This document shows positions 1 through 10,590 of a stretch of 64,000 nt of DNA, piece by piece; within the stretch, counting starts at the first letter, position 1; every line of letters begins with the position of its first letter. Below the pieces are notes generated by a model. The model had not been told where the DNA came from. It saw nothing but the letters and a program-made list of their open reading frames with translations, and did not search any database. The position numbers and the translations under genes were made by a program. The DNA is from Immersiella caudata (lineage: Eukaryota; Ascomycota; Sordariomycetes; Sordariales; Lasiosphaeriaceae), in contig JAULSU010000006.1 in assembly GCA_030512335.1 (NCBI GenBank), forward strand, positions 992,001 to 1,056,000, written 5' to 3'.

Positions 1-3000
1 GTGCCGGCGATGTCCAGCACGCCATCCGCCAGGCCCAGGCTCGGTACGGCCAGGCGCTGCGCGACGTGCGCATGGGGTCCAGCCCGGCCGCGGTGCTGCA
101 GGACCTGCACGGCTCCTTGGTCCAAGGGGATACAGGCCCGCTCCAGGCCGTCAGCCTTGTGGACCAGGAGCGCGCCAAGGTCGAGCTGGCTGCCCTCGCC
201 GTCCAGAGCGGCGCCAGGTACGTTGGCCGCGACAGCAGGATCGACCCCGCCGATATCCCGCGACAGAATGCCAGGAGCGGACAGGCCGTCTACGTCATGA
301 CCTTGAGCTGCGAAGCGACGCGGGGCGAGCAGTGGGCCGCACACGAGGCGCTGCTTCGAGAGCTGCTCGACACCGAGCAGCGGAGCGGTGCGCAGGTTTG
401 GGTGGTAGACTACGACGCCATCGGCCAGCCGCTCGCCGAGGCGAAGATCGCCGAGTACCAGGGCGGCAACGAGGTCACGGCCGACCTGCTCGACCGGCGC
501 AGGGTCCTGGCCGACAAGTGCTTTGCCCAATGCCCCGAGCAGTCGCTGGAGACGCGCGACATCCAGAAGCCGGTTAAGCGGCGGTTCGTCAAGATTCCCT
601 GCCCGGGCCCCATGTGCGACGCCAGGAGCACGCTTGCGTGGACCTGCCCACGCTGCCTGCACCCGCTCGAGTACGGCTGTTCTGACCAGTACATATACTG
701 CGACTGCGGGCGAAGCCGGTTCGCCAACTTTGCCTTCAAGTGCTGCAATGCCGCGGTCCATGGCCCGCGCTACACGCCATACGGCAGCAAGGGCCAGCTG
801 CAGGCCCTCCTAGATGGCCTGCCGGCATCCACCGACTACATCAACATCCTCATCCTCGGTGAGACAGGCGTCGGCAAGTCCACGTTTATCAACGCCTTTG
901 CGAATTATCTCACCTTTGACAGCCTCGACGAGGCACTCAAGTGCCCCGAATTCCATTGGGTCATCCCCTGCTCCTTCTCGACCCAGACCATGGATCGCAA
1001 CCAGCCGGGCGGCAAGATCAAGCAGCACAAGATCCGCATCGGGGACCGCAGCGACGAGCACGACGGCAGCAAAGGCGATTCGGCCACGCAGCAGACGTCT
1101 GTCTACCCTATCACCGTCGGCGAAAAGACGATCCGGCTGATCGACACGCCCGGCGTCGGCGATACGCGGGGTGTCCAGTTCGACAAGAAGAACATGGCCG
1201 ATATCCTCGCCACGCTCAACAGCTACGAGGAACTGCACGGCATCCTCATTCTGCTCAAGTCCAACAGCGCGCGGCTGACCATCACGTTTGAGTTCTGCAT
1301 CAAAGAGCTCTTGACGCACCTGCACAAGTCGGCCGTCAACAACATCGCCTTCGGCTTCACCAACACGCGTATCTCCAATTATGCACCGGGTGACACGTTT
1401 GGACCGCTGGAGACGCTCTTGGCAAAGCAGCAGGACGTGCACCTGCCGCTCGACATGAACACGTCGTACTGCTTCGACTCAGAGAGCTTCCGCTACCTGG
1501 CCGCGCACAAGCAGGGGATCTACATGGAGAACGAGGAGGACTTCCGGCGGTCGTGGCGGCACTCGTGCGACGAGACGCGGCGGCTGGTCAACTACTTCGC
1601 GTCCAAGGCGCCGCACTCGGTCACGAGCACCATCAGCCTCAACGGCACGCGGCTGCTCATCCTCGAGCTGACCAAGCCGCTCGCCGACATCTCGCAGCAG
1701 ATCCGCAAGAACATCGCCATGGGCCAGGACCGCGAGCGGGAGCTGGCCGACGCGCGGTTGACGGGCCACGAGCTGTTCCAAAAGCTGCAATTCAGCAAGC
1801 TGTTAAGGCGCAAGAAGGAGCTGGGTGGGCCACGCACCGTCTGCGCGGACCGCGAGTGCATCGAGGTCACGCATGACGAAGAGGGTCGCCAGCTGACCGT
1901 GTATAACTCGCACTGCCACCCCCAGTGCTACCTGGAAAACGTGCCAGCCGAGCAGCTGGGCCACCCAGACCTGATCCAATGCGCCGCCTTCAACGGCTCT
2001 GACCACTGCCGCATCTGCCGCCACCACTGGCGGCAGCACCTGCACATCTACTACGAGTTTGAGGAGTACACAGCCACGCTGACCGACCCGGGGGTCGAGA
2101 AGGCACTCGCCGCCAACGCCAGCGACGCCACGCTGCGGCAGACGGCACTGCAGGAGGCCAAGCAGCGGATCCGCGAGTACGAGGAGGAGCACAAGCTGGT
2201 AGGGGAAGCCGCCGCGCAGTTCGGCCTCTACCTCAAGAAGCACAGCATCACGTCCTACAACGACGCGACGCTGGCCTACCTCGACATGCTCATCAAACTA
2301 GAGGAGGAGAAGATCGAGGTCGGCGGTAGCAAGGCCCTCCTCGACTCGCTGCGCGAGGACCGCCGCCGCCACGAAGAGCTGGTCAAGGCGCTGACCAACG
2401 GCATGAAGCAGCCGGCCGGCACCCAGGGGAGCTACACTGTCCTGGACGAGGCTGGCGTCGACGCCGTCGTGCGCCGGCTGTACGGGCTCAAGCACTTTGG
2501 CGAACAGCTCAAGATGGTCAAGAACACCATCTCGGCCGCCCAACAGGCCACGTACCGCGAGCGGCCCTACCGCGTCGGCGGGCGCAAGCCCCACGCTCCA
2601 TCAGCCGGTAGCAGCCGCGGTGCCGCCCCCGCCGCCGCCGGCAGCATCATGAGCCTGGGCGGTGTCGTCGGCGGCAAGGTGTCGTCCCTCCTGGGCATGG
2701 CTACCCGCTCGACCTCGCCGCCGTCCCAGTCCGGCCCTCGCTACCCGGCGTCCAAGAGCAGCCACGGCCGCGGGGGCCCGTCCTGGCCGGCGATTCCGCT
2801 GAGGAGCAACGGGCTGTCGCCGTCGCTGTCGGTTAGCGGCCGTAGCAGCAGCAGCCAGTCCGCAAGCCACGGGACTGTCGCCGTCTCCTCCACGAGTTAT
2901 GCGAGCCAGTCGTTCTTCCCTAGTAGGCAGCCGGCTAGACAGCCATCGCCGCCGCCGCAGGACCCTCCGCCTCCGTACCCTAGCTCTGGAGGGCCGTCAG

Positions 3001-3047
3001 TCGGAGCAGATCGATCGAATAGCTCATGGTCTACAAATTTCTGGTGA
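1..3047 (+). CDS. Large AIG1/GIMAP-like P-loop GTPase with Cys/His-rich region (5' partial)
   Basis: The frame is open from base 3 to the TGA at 3045-3047, about 1,014 codons, with no upstream stop, so the true start lies outside the window. A G domain is visible: Walker A GETGVGKST near 860-886, the G3 motif DTPGVGD near 1142-1162, and a degenerate G4-like FTNTR near 1351-1365. This is the arrangement of AIG1/TrmE-class GTPases. Before it lies a Cys-rich block (about 600-760; CPGP-C, CPRC, C-C-C) and after it a second Cys/His-rich block (about 1830-2040; CADREC, HCHPQC, CRICRHHWRQH) followed by a helical, charged region. The last ~170 codons are low-complexity Ser/Pro/Gly. No intron is needed. 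Fungal proteins with this plan are generally of unknown function; GTP binding is well supported, any immune or trafficking role is inference. Confidence 0.85.
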   Translation, partial: AGDVQHAIRQAQARYGQALRDVRMGSSPAAVLQDLHGSLVQGDTGPLQAVSLVDQERAKVELAALAVQSGARYVGRDSRIDPADIPRQNARSGQAVYVMTLSCEATRGEQWAAHEALLRELLDTEQRSGAQVWVVDYDAIGQPLAEAKIAEYQGGNEVTADLLDRRRVLADKCFAQCPEQSLETRDIQKPVKRRFVKIPCPGPMCDARSTLAWTCPRCLHPLEYGCSDQYIYCDCGRSRFANFAFKCCNAAVHGPRYTPYGSKGQLQALLDGLPASTDYINILILGETGVGKSTFINAFANYLTFDSLDEALKCPEFHWVIPCSFSTQTMDRNQPGGKIKQHKIRIGDRSDEHDGSKGDSATQQTSVYPITVGEKTIRLIDTPGVGDTRGVQFDKKNMADILATLNSYEELHGILILLKSNSARLTITFEFCIKELLTHLHKSAVNNIAFGFTNTRISNYAPGDTFGPLETLLAKQQDVHLPLDMNTSYCFDSESFRYLAAHKQGIYMENEEDFRRSWRHSCDETRRLVNYFASKAPHSVTSTISLNGTRLLILELTKPLADISQQIRKNIAMGQDRERELADARLTGHELFQKLQFSKLLRRKKELGGPRTVCADRECIEVTHDEEGRQLTVYNSHCHPQCYLENVPAEQLGHPDLIQCAAFNGSDHCRICRHHWRQHLHIYYEFEEYTATLTDPGVEKALAANASDATLRQTALQEAKQRIREYEEEHKLVGEAAAQFGLYLKKHSITSYNDATLAYLDMLIKLEEEKIEVGGSKALLDSLREDRRRHEELVKALTNGMKQPAGTQGSYTVLDEAGVDAVVRRLYGLKHFGEQLKMVKNTISAAQQATYRERPYRVGGRKPHAPSAGSSRGAAPAAAGSIMSLGGVVGGKVSSLLGMATRSTSPPSQSGPRYPASKSSHGRGGPSWPAIPLRSNGLSPSLSVSGRSSSSQSASHGTVAVSSTSYASQSFFPSRQPARQPSPPPQDPPPPYPSSGGPSVGADRSNSSWSTNFW

Positions 3048-3305
3048 CAGGACTGCCTTCTTCGTCCCGTTTGCCGTCCAGAGCGGTCTTGCGGCCCCTG
3101 TCTCGCAACTTGTACTCATGCGGATGAAGCAGATATTTGACCGGCGAGGTGGAGACGGCTTAGGCGGGTGGATCGAGAGGTCGCTGGTGTTGTCTCTGGT
3201 AGCTAGCTGTTCGTCCATTTGCAGAAGTAACGTAACACAACATAACGTTAATTCCGATCGCAAGGTGGCTCGTGGCGGAACTCGTATTTGCTGCAACCGA
3301 GTGGT

Positions 3306-3404
3306 GTGCTATCCCGGGGCATGTAGTATATTCTGAGACATCTCATTGTGTACCAGTATATTCTGGGCCATCCCGTTATGTACTGGTATACTGTGGATAT
3401 CCTA
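3306..3404. repeat. Short tandem-like repeats left of the pogo element
   Basis: Three imperfect ~30 bp units share a core like atcccg-n-atgtactggtatattctggg (units near 3309, 3340 and 3369). The same core reappears on the right of the transposon (6393-6425). The element therefore seems to have landed inside an older repeat. The family is not recognised. Confidence 0.55.
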
Positions 3405-3406
3405 TA

Positions 3407-3449
3407 ACGTGCGTTATAAGTGAGCGGCGTATATAAGCGAGCGGCGCAC
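3407..3449 (+). repeat. Left terminal inverted repeat, pogo copy 1
   Basis: 43 bp starting acgtgcgttataag; pairs with 6201-6243 with four C/T differences and contains two copies of a ~16 bp subrepeat. Confidence 0.88.
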
Positions 3450-3947
3450 TTTTCAACGCGACGCGCTACCCCTGATTATTTACCACATTCCACCACTAAA
3501 AACCATGGTAAGCGATTTAAACGAAGCGAGGCTTTTTTTAGCTATCCAAGCTATTTAAAAGAATCTAAAGCTTAGTCAGCGAAAGGCAGCTAAGGTATAT
3601 AATGTCCTAGAAATAACACTCCGGTAACGGCTTTACGGTAAACCTGTACGACGTGATATTTTAGCTAACTTACGTAAGCTTACGGATTTAGAAGAAAGTA
3701 CGATTATTTAGTATATAATCGAGCTATCTACACGCGTATTCCACCCTTAGCTTTATTACGTGGAAGATATGGCTAACCGACTGTTACGTGAACGTAACAC
3801 GCCCCCTGTTGGTAAGCTCTGGGCTTATAACTTCGTTAAACGCCAGCTAGAGCTCCGGACGTGTTTTACACGTAAATACGATTACTAAAGGGCTAAATGT
3901 GAAGATTTAAAGGTTATTAGCGAGTGGTTTACCCTTGTGTATAATAT

Positions 3948-4920
3948 TGTTAAATTCTAGCCTCTGAGAGCGCTAAAGAGGCCCTGTATTTACAGGGCCT
4001 GCCAGTGAGGAAGGCGCTGGGTACCCTGCACCCACTGGGTACCCTGCACCTGCAGCCACCACCCACTAGCCACAATGTGGCTTCGAACCTTCTGGAATCC
4101 AGAAGGCCTCAGGGCCTTCAGGGGGCCACAGAAGGCTCTGGAAGCCCACAGGCTTCCACAACCTTCTGAGGCCACATCAGTGATTACGAGGCCTGTGGAG
4201 AGCCTCCACCATACTATTCTATTATTGTATTAGTAGTAGAAAGCTCTGGAATTTCCATTCCAGAGCTCCCACAGCCTATAACTAGCCATCTCCTCTCTTG
4301 TAATTAGCTTTCCTCACAAGCAAGCAATCTACTTCCTTCAGTTGAGTACTACTCACTGAAGCAAGCAATTCACAAGCAACACAGTTGTCATTACAGTGCA
4401 GAGTTCACTGAAACCTTCTGTTTTACAGCGCATAATCCGCTGTAACTTGTCTTTTAGGCTCTGTAGTACAGGCCTTCGTTTGCTTCCTTCAGCACCTTAG
4501 TAAGCTCTGCTGTCGTACCTTACAGCGCTCCTCCGGAGCACTGTACTCGCATTTCTTCCCCTGACCGGAGCACTGTACTACAGGCTCCCACAGGCTCTCA
4601 GGCGCTGTAATACAGGCCTGTAGAGTGCTACAAAGCAACAAAAGCAACAACAAGCAATACAGTTGTCATTACAGTGCAGAGTTCACTGAAACCTTCTGTT
4701 TTACAGCGCATAGTCCGCTGTAACTTGTCTTTTAGGCTCTGTAGTACAGGCCTTCGTTTGCTTCCTTCAGCACCTTAGTAAGCTCTGCTGTCGTACCTCA
4801 CAGCGCTCCTCCGGAGCACTGTACTCGCATTTCTTCCCCTGATCGGAGCACTGTACTACAGGCTCCCACAGGCTCTCAGGCGCTGTAATACAGGCCTGTA
4901 GAGTGCTACAAAGCAACAAA
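3948..4920. mobile_element. Nested ~970 bp insertion of unknown class inside the pogo element
   Basis: Aligned with copy 2, the transposase sequence reads straight through ...aatat-aaagg..., whereas here it is split at 3947/4921. A TAT is present on both sides (3945-3947 and 4921-4923), which suggests a 3 bp target duplication. The insert has no ORF of note, short hairpins (for example ccctgta-tttacaggg near 3981), and a near-perfect ~270 bp duplication in its right two thirds. Terminal similarity is weak (TTGTT-like at both ends), so a MITE-like or other non-autonomous element is possible but unproven. Confidence 0.6.
4373..4920. repeat. Tandem duplication with 278 bp period
   Basis: The segment beginning caagcaacacagttgtcatt (4373) recurs at 4651 with only a few substitutions. 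Both copies run to gtgctacaaagcaacaaa (4642 and 4920). The copies are nearly identical, so the duplication is younger than the surrounding decay. Confidence 0.85.
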
Positions 4921-6200
4921 TATAAAGGCTAAATACGGCATCCTTAATAAAGATATATATAATTTTAATAAGACTGGCTTTATAATGGGTATTATCACAC
5001 CTATTATAGTAGTTACTACCTTAAATAGCCGTGGTAGGGCTAAACAAGCCCAGCCTAACAATCAAGAGTGGGCTACAGTCATCTAAGGGGTGAATTCTCA
5101 GGGCTGGGCTATCCCACCATTTATCATCTTAGCTGTGTAATACCATCTTGCCAATTAGTATTAAAAATGTAACCTTCCAGCCACCTAGTGTATTATAATA
5201 ACTGATAATAGCTGGACTACAAATGAGAAAGGTATGGATTGGATTTAGCATTTTGATTTACACATATTAGCTCGTATAAAGGGTAAATATCGGCTTCTAA
5301 TCCTTAACGGCCACAAAAGCCACCACTCCGAAGAATTTAAGGCTTATTACCAGGTATATAATATTATTACACTTTATATACCTCTGTATGCCTCACACCT
5401 ACTTCAGCCTTTAGATATTAGTTGTTTTAGGCCGCTAAAGAAGGCGTACGGCCATCAGATTAAGCAGTTAATGCGGATAAATATCACTTACATTAATAAG
5501 TTAAAATTTCTCTATTTGTTTAAAGAAGCGTTTTTTACTTTAATTATGGAAAAAAATATCCAGGGGGGCTTTACTGGAGCTAGTTTTATACCGTATAACC
5601 CAGATAAAGTAATATTAAAGCTAGATATACGTATTTAAACCCTAATACCCCTAACCTTAGGCTAAACTATACTATTACTTTAGACCTTTTAAACGCCATA
5701 TAACCCTTAAAAGGCTACTTTACAGTTAGTATTTATTAAAAATCGAATTTCAAACTATCAGGGCAGCTCTCTAACCTTTATATTAATAACTGTGGATCGA
5801 TTAATTAAAGGTATAATAGCTGTAATACATAAGGTGGCTTTTCTCCGTACAAAGGTTTCCGCACTATAAAAGGCTAATAAGGGGCTTAGTAAGCGACGGA
5901 GGGCTAAAAAAACACGTATATAGCTTAGAGGGTCACTTACTGTATAAGAGGTACAGGATTTACTGGATTAGAAGGCTATGGGTGAGCAGTTGGCTCAGGA
6001 AACACGCCAAAGTGGTGGTGGTATAAGGGGGTCTTGTACGAAGATTTGGTGTTATAACGTGTGCGGTAAGCCTGGCCATAATGCGCGCACCTGTAAGGAG
6101 GCTGCAGAATCGTCTGATTCATCCATTTCTGATTCAGTTATTGTTATTTCCTAGTGTTATGGTGGAATAATTGTAGATACTTGCTATGAGGTTGGGGGAA

Positions 6201-6243
6201 GTGCACCGCTCGCTTATATGCGCCGCTCGCTTATAACACACGT
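6201..6243 (-). repeat. Right terminal inverted repeat, pogo copy 1
   Basis: Reverse complement starts acgtgtgttataag and matches 3407-3449 at 39 of 43 positions; flanked by TA at 6244-6245. Confidence 0.88.
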
Positions 6244-6245
6244 TA

Positions 6246-6427
6246 GGTGCTGGTATATTTAGTAACATCCCAAATTTTTAGCTGGCATAAAATGTACCAT
6301 CCCGAATTCCGAACTAGGATGTCATGTACTATCCCAAATTCCAGGCTGGGATACTATGTACCAACCCAAATATTATGCTGGGATATTTTGTACTATCCCG
6401 CAGCATGTACTGGTATATTCTAAAGCC
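6246..6427. repeat. Short interspersed repeats right of the pogo element
   Basis: Units of about 45-64 bp carry atccc(g/a)aatt...ggctgggatac...tgtac cores (near 6290, 6340, 6370). They end with a tgtactggtatattct unit (about 6405-6421) matching the left flank at 3309-3390. They appear to be one repeat tract split by the transposon. Confidence 0.5.
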
Positions 6428-6550
6428 AAAATTCGGGACCGTGCCGCCCAGGATTCGGGCCCTAAATAGTCAATTTCGCGCCCCAACAGTTCCCAACCGG
6501 TCCCGAATATAAGCCCTACCCGATTTCAAAAGATTAAGTTATAAATGCTC

Positions 6551-6829
6551 TGTCACGACCCAGGTCATGACCTAAGGAAGGAAGCACAGACCACCTGTAG
6601 ATAGCTAATCACTGAGGATTAAGGCGCGGCAATCTCTGAAGGTATCACGGGCTAATCAGAACGGTCCTGAGGAGGATAGTCCTAGGGCTTAGGAGTTGAA
6701 GCAGTTTAGTATGTTACGGCACAGCGTGCCGAAAATGGTACTTAGCCTGAGCAAAGGTGAGCAAGCCTAAGCGAATCCTGAGCCGAGCCTGAGCCGGTCT
6801 GAGCCGGGCCTGAGCCGGGGTGAGCAGTG
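6551..6829. mobile_element. LTR-like fragment and GC-rich short repeats next to a gene end
   Basis: The sequence begins tgtcacgacccaggtcatga, a TG start with an internal near-palindrome resembling fungal LTR ends. It is followed by unrelated sequence and then by 4-5 copies of a gagcctgagccg-type decamer (6765-6822). No matching CA end or second LTR is seen, so this is at best a truncated solo LTR. It abuts the stop codon of the HATPase gene at 6830. Confidence 0.35.
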
Positions 6830-9800
6830 TCACGTGAGCAAGGTACAAAAAAGGAAATTTTGGGTGCCCAGATTCGTCTCATATAACAGATATAACCCCT
6901 TGTTGTCTGCCCGGCGGTCGATGCCGGTGTAGGTGGCGATACGGCTGATGAGCTCTTCTGGATTCTGCTCGATATCAAGGTAACCGCTGCGGAGGTAGAC
7001 TTTGAGCCCATCATCGTCGGGAACAAGCGCAACGTCGGCAGGCTGCTCTCGGCTGGACACCGTGTCGTCGCCGCTCTTTACGGCGTACCGCTGGAATATC
7101 ATATCGGCTGTATGCACTTCAATGTTTTGGAGCTGGCCGAGAACTTGCCTGGCGTTGTCAGGTTGTAATCCTGCACAGTTTGCTTCCTGGCGGGGCACAA
7201 GTCTGTGACACATATTTGGATGGCAATTAGTAGGATGAATCTTGGGGGGCAGTTCAAGCTTGCTCTGAGCATTACCTGCGTATGAATTCGGATCTAGATC
7301 GTAACTCCCTTGTATAAGGCGCGCTGAACTGTAATGCTCCCTCGACCCTTGGTGCATTTTTCGCCGTGTGAGTAAGTCGCCGACCATCAAGGGACAGAGC
7401 TGAAAGCAGGTGCTGAATCTGCCCAAGGGCTTCCGGCGCAAAGCATAGCGACGGCAAAAAGCCATGAAACGCTTCGGCATACTCTCCGGTGTCGGAAATA
7501 AACCATTCCTCGTCAGGCTGGCTGGTGACGAGGCGAGTGAACACGTTTCCCTCGGTGCACCCAGGGTCCCGAATAGGCCAGATGCGAGAGTTTCCAAGCG
7601 ACTCCAGCAGACGCATGTACTCCCTATCCCTGCCAGCGAAGCTGATGCTGCCAATGATGCTGCTGAGATGGTGTAAGATAGAACGAATGTAATAGATATC
7701 CTCCTCCTCGCGAAAGCTCATAGCTTCCAGCACCATCTCTTTCAGAGATACATCCCTCAGGCCAGCCAGTCCCTTCAGCAAGCGTTGACAGGATGGGTAC
7801 ACGTTCTTGAGGCAGAAATGTCGTCGTAAAGGGGGCGGCCCGCTCCAAAGGCATTGTCGTAAAGATACCCAGTACCGGTCAGGTGAATGAGGCAGAGTGA
7901 ATAATATCTTCCTGTTAGCATCGCAAAAGTAAGTTCTGTAAAAAGATTAGCACTCTGAATTAGCAGATGGGGGGGGGGGGTTGTAGAGCTCATACTCGAT
8001 AGCGGCTTCGTCTTCATGACTCCGCGCTTGAATCTGCTCAAGCGCACCTACGATGTCCTCAAGCGAGGCCTCGCTTTCGCTCAAGCCATCAAGGTATCGA
8101 AGGTAAAAGGAAACATTATCGACCACACCGACACCAAGATGTCGAAGGTTTTGCCAGCGGTCGTGCTGCGGGTCAGGGATTTTGAGCAGGGGAACGGTAG
8201 CCTGTTTTGACATGATGGTGGGGAGTGGGAGAAATGTTTGCCGCAGAGGAACACTGCGGCCATGGGTGCAGTCGACTTGCAATTCCGAAAGCTGCCTCTT
8301 CACGTCGCTTATGGACTTGGCATCCTTGTGGCCTAATGTATCGACAAGCCACGGGCCATAGACGAGCTGCCAGTGATCGCAGAGAAGGAAGAGGACGTCC
8401 AGCGCCGGTGAGTTTTTCATGATGAAAGAAAAGTCCTCACTGAGGACGAATTGGGTCGCCGTCTTGTATTGGACGAGGCGTGGGAGATTGGATAGCTGTA
8501 GGTTCCGGCGCAGCCAAGCCATCCAGTCCTTTGGATCCTTGGGTTCGGCTGTCAGGTAGTTGGGGTGGAGGAATTGGTGAGTCTGGCGGCTGTTGGCAAA
8601 AAACTGGGCTGCCGAGTGGGATAGTCCGGGCTCGTCTAGATACAAGACGTCGCTGCGTGCCCGCTGGTTTTGCTCCGTAGCAGCCCAGAGCCGGACCTTG
8701 TCAACATCGCAATTTCTCCAGCCCGTGCAGTACAGAAAGTGCACCTGCGAGATCAAGTCTCCTGTGGATATTCTAGTTCCGTCAAAGTGGACGGATCTGT
8801 GCACCTCCACAATGCGGTCGGCAAGTTGGCTCATGTTCAGGGGCTTGACACCCAGTTGGCGGCATAGATGGTGCTGTGCGTTGTCCTGGACGACGTCGGA
8901 GTGTGCAACAAGCAGATCTAACCCTCCAGGGGCCTGCCAGCCAGCTGTGTCGTTGGGGAAAAATACCGTATTTCCTGTGACGCGTGTCCATCGTCCATCC
9001 CTGAGAGGGATGATGGCTAAATCCCTGACCGCTGGCCTGAGATCCTCTGGCAGATCCGACAAGACCGCTGCAAGCCTCGAGTGCCACTGTCTCGGCCGTG
9101 CTTGGAATGCCGATTGGGACGTCTTGAGCAACTGGGTCAAATCCGCAAGAAACCCAGCTGGGTCCATTTCCGCCACCCCGATTCTCTTCAAGAGCTCGAT
9201 ATCGACATCAGCGTACTTTGGGCTGAGGTAAATCTTTGCGTGCTGCTCGGTCAACGTCAAAGGCAGGCCCGAGTCGTCCCTGAAGCGACAGGGTACATGC
9301 TTCAAGCTGGAAGAAACCGCCCATTCGCCGTTCCAGTTTTGCAGTATATCATCTTGGGAGAGCCGGTCGAGCAATGCTGAGCGGAAAGGCGAGAAGAAGT
9401 TCAGCCCTGAGCTCTTGGCCTGCTGCGGCAAATACCTGGGCCAGGTGTGTCGTATAAAGGGCTTAGAATTGAAGCTGCGAACGCATGAGACGAATGCGTC
9501 GACGAGCTGGTCCCGTATTGTGCAGTTCCAGTTTGAGGAGCCATCAATGTCTTCTCGGTTGGCGATAAGGAGGAAGTCTCCCTGAATAAGAAACTACGGC
9601 ACCAGTCAGCGAATTTCCATGGACCAAGCGCTGAGCCAGAAGGATCATCAGTCAAAAATTTGAACCCACATTGAACCCGTAGTCGTGGATAGGCAGGAAT
9701 GCAAAGACATGTTGGAAGCTTGTCAGAGGTTGTTGCTCGCTGTCTACCGGAAACGCGAGCATTGCCTCTGAGATGAATATCCCTGGTCGCTTGGGTTCTG

Positions 9801-10590
9801 GTTTTAGGCCATGGATCCAGTGTCGCGTGATGATGTAGCGGATAGGTCGCGAATCCTGCGTTAGCTGGACGGCGCGGAGCCCATCGAGACTCACATCCTT
9901 CTCACCGCGGCCGAGGCTTGTCTTCCAGATGGGTCGGTCGGGCTTGGGGCTGACAACAGCGATCTCGATGAGTTTCAGGCGGCGCAGGAAAAGGAGTAGG
10001 CGGGGGTCCAGGATTTTGAGCTTGGCCACAAGCTCCTTGACGTTTTGCGAGCTAGCTAGCTGGATGTAGAACGAGGTCCATCCAGCACGCTTCTCACCCG
10101 GCGGCTTTTCCCAGATGGGAGCGATCATGCCTAGGGGTTCCCTTCTATCGAACTTGAACGAATAGTCCCCCGACGATACCCACACAACATCGGCAACTTT
10201 GAACACCGCCTTGAAGCCGATACCCTTTTCGCCCACGTACTGTACCGCGCCTGATTTGGGCTTAGAGCTTTGTCCAATGCTGCAGATGGCCTCTACATTC
10301 GCCTTTGAGAAGCCGAGTTCGTTACAGTCCATGCGGAGAAAGCCGTTTGCGTAAGTGAGCTGCATGGTCGGTATCACACCGGAAGTGTAGTGATTGTCGT
10401 CAGCGTTTTGGACGAGCTCCATAATGAAGCGCGTCAACTTTTGGTACAGCTCGTCCGACAGTACTCTGGTAGCGGCCTCCAGATCACGAACGATGGCCGC
10501 TGGTACACTGCCATCGTCGAGGCCTTTGTCGCGCCTGATGTCTCGAATGTGCTGCCAAGCAGCATTCTCATGCGTATCGTCATGATCCAT
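6830..10590 (-). CDS. HATPase (sacsin/Hsp90-fold) domain protein, 4 exons
   Basis: Exons 10590-9670, 9593-7996, 7935-7276 and 7202-6830 give 1,183 codons plus stop with consistent phases. Introns are 76, 60 and 73 bp; the second contains a run of 12 C. The start ATGGATCATGAC is the first Met. Residues 58-66 (ELVQNADDN) and 120-130 (GEKGIGFKAVF) are the N-box and G-rich loop of GHKL ATPases of the sacsin/NO VEIN-like group. Downstream is a long helical region typical of large fungal HATPase proteins; a block reading YWVSLRQCLWSGPP follows intron 2. ATP binding is well supported and cellular role unknown; related architectures occur in plant, fungal and bacterial defence or chaperone-like proteins. 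The stop lies directly against LTR-like repeats (6551-6829), so the natural C-terminus may have been truncated. Divergent partner: 11124. Confidence 0.85.

Larger units (their letters stand above)
3505..6154 (+). pseudogene. Broken DDE_1 transposase with C-terminal zinc knuckle, interrupted
   Basis: The reading starts at an ATG at 3505, with an N-terminal helix-turn-helix region recognisable by comparison with copy 2. It is cut by the insertion at 3948-4920. It resumes with typical DDE_1 signatures (a GHKSHHSEEF-like block near 5307-5336, then a segment resembling PLDVxCFxPLKKAYG near 5410-5450). It ends with a CCHC-like knuckle near 6050-6100 and a TAG at 6152-6154. Many stops sit where Gln would be expected, for example TAA at 5084-5086, consistent with CpA-to-TpA RIP changes. 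The aspartate expected before GHKSHH reads Asn. It is not functional. Confidence 0.8.
3407..6243 (+). mobile_element. Pogo/Fot-like DDE transposon, copy 1 (RIP-degenerate, with nested insertion)
   Basis: The element is bounded by TA (3405-3406 and 6244-6245), the Tc1/mariner-superfamily target duplication. Its ends are 43 bp inverted repeats that differ at only four positions, all C/T transitions. Inside each end a ~16 bp motif (ataagcgagcggcgca type) is repeated twice. The internal sequence is AT-rich and encodes a heavily broken DDE_1 transposase on the + strand. Relative to the related copy at 13675-15535 it is ~980 bp longer, because another sequence has inserted at 3948-4920. Both copies are non-autonomous by sequence. 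Confidence 0.88.

Noticed and set aside
810..1442. 210-codon minus ORF under the GTPase gene
   Set aside because: Shadow of GC-rich coding sequence; the + frame has clear GTPase motifs.
3948..4920. Nested insert as a tRNA-derived SINE (a ggttcgaagcc word near 4080 on the minus strand)
   Set aside because: Its position far from the presumed head and the lack of an A box make this B-box match likely chance.
4373..4920. CRISPR-like array
   Set aside because: Two long tandem copies without spacers in a eukaryotic transposon region; it is a plain duplication.
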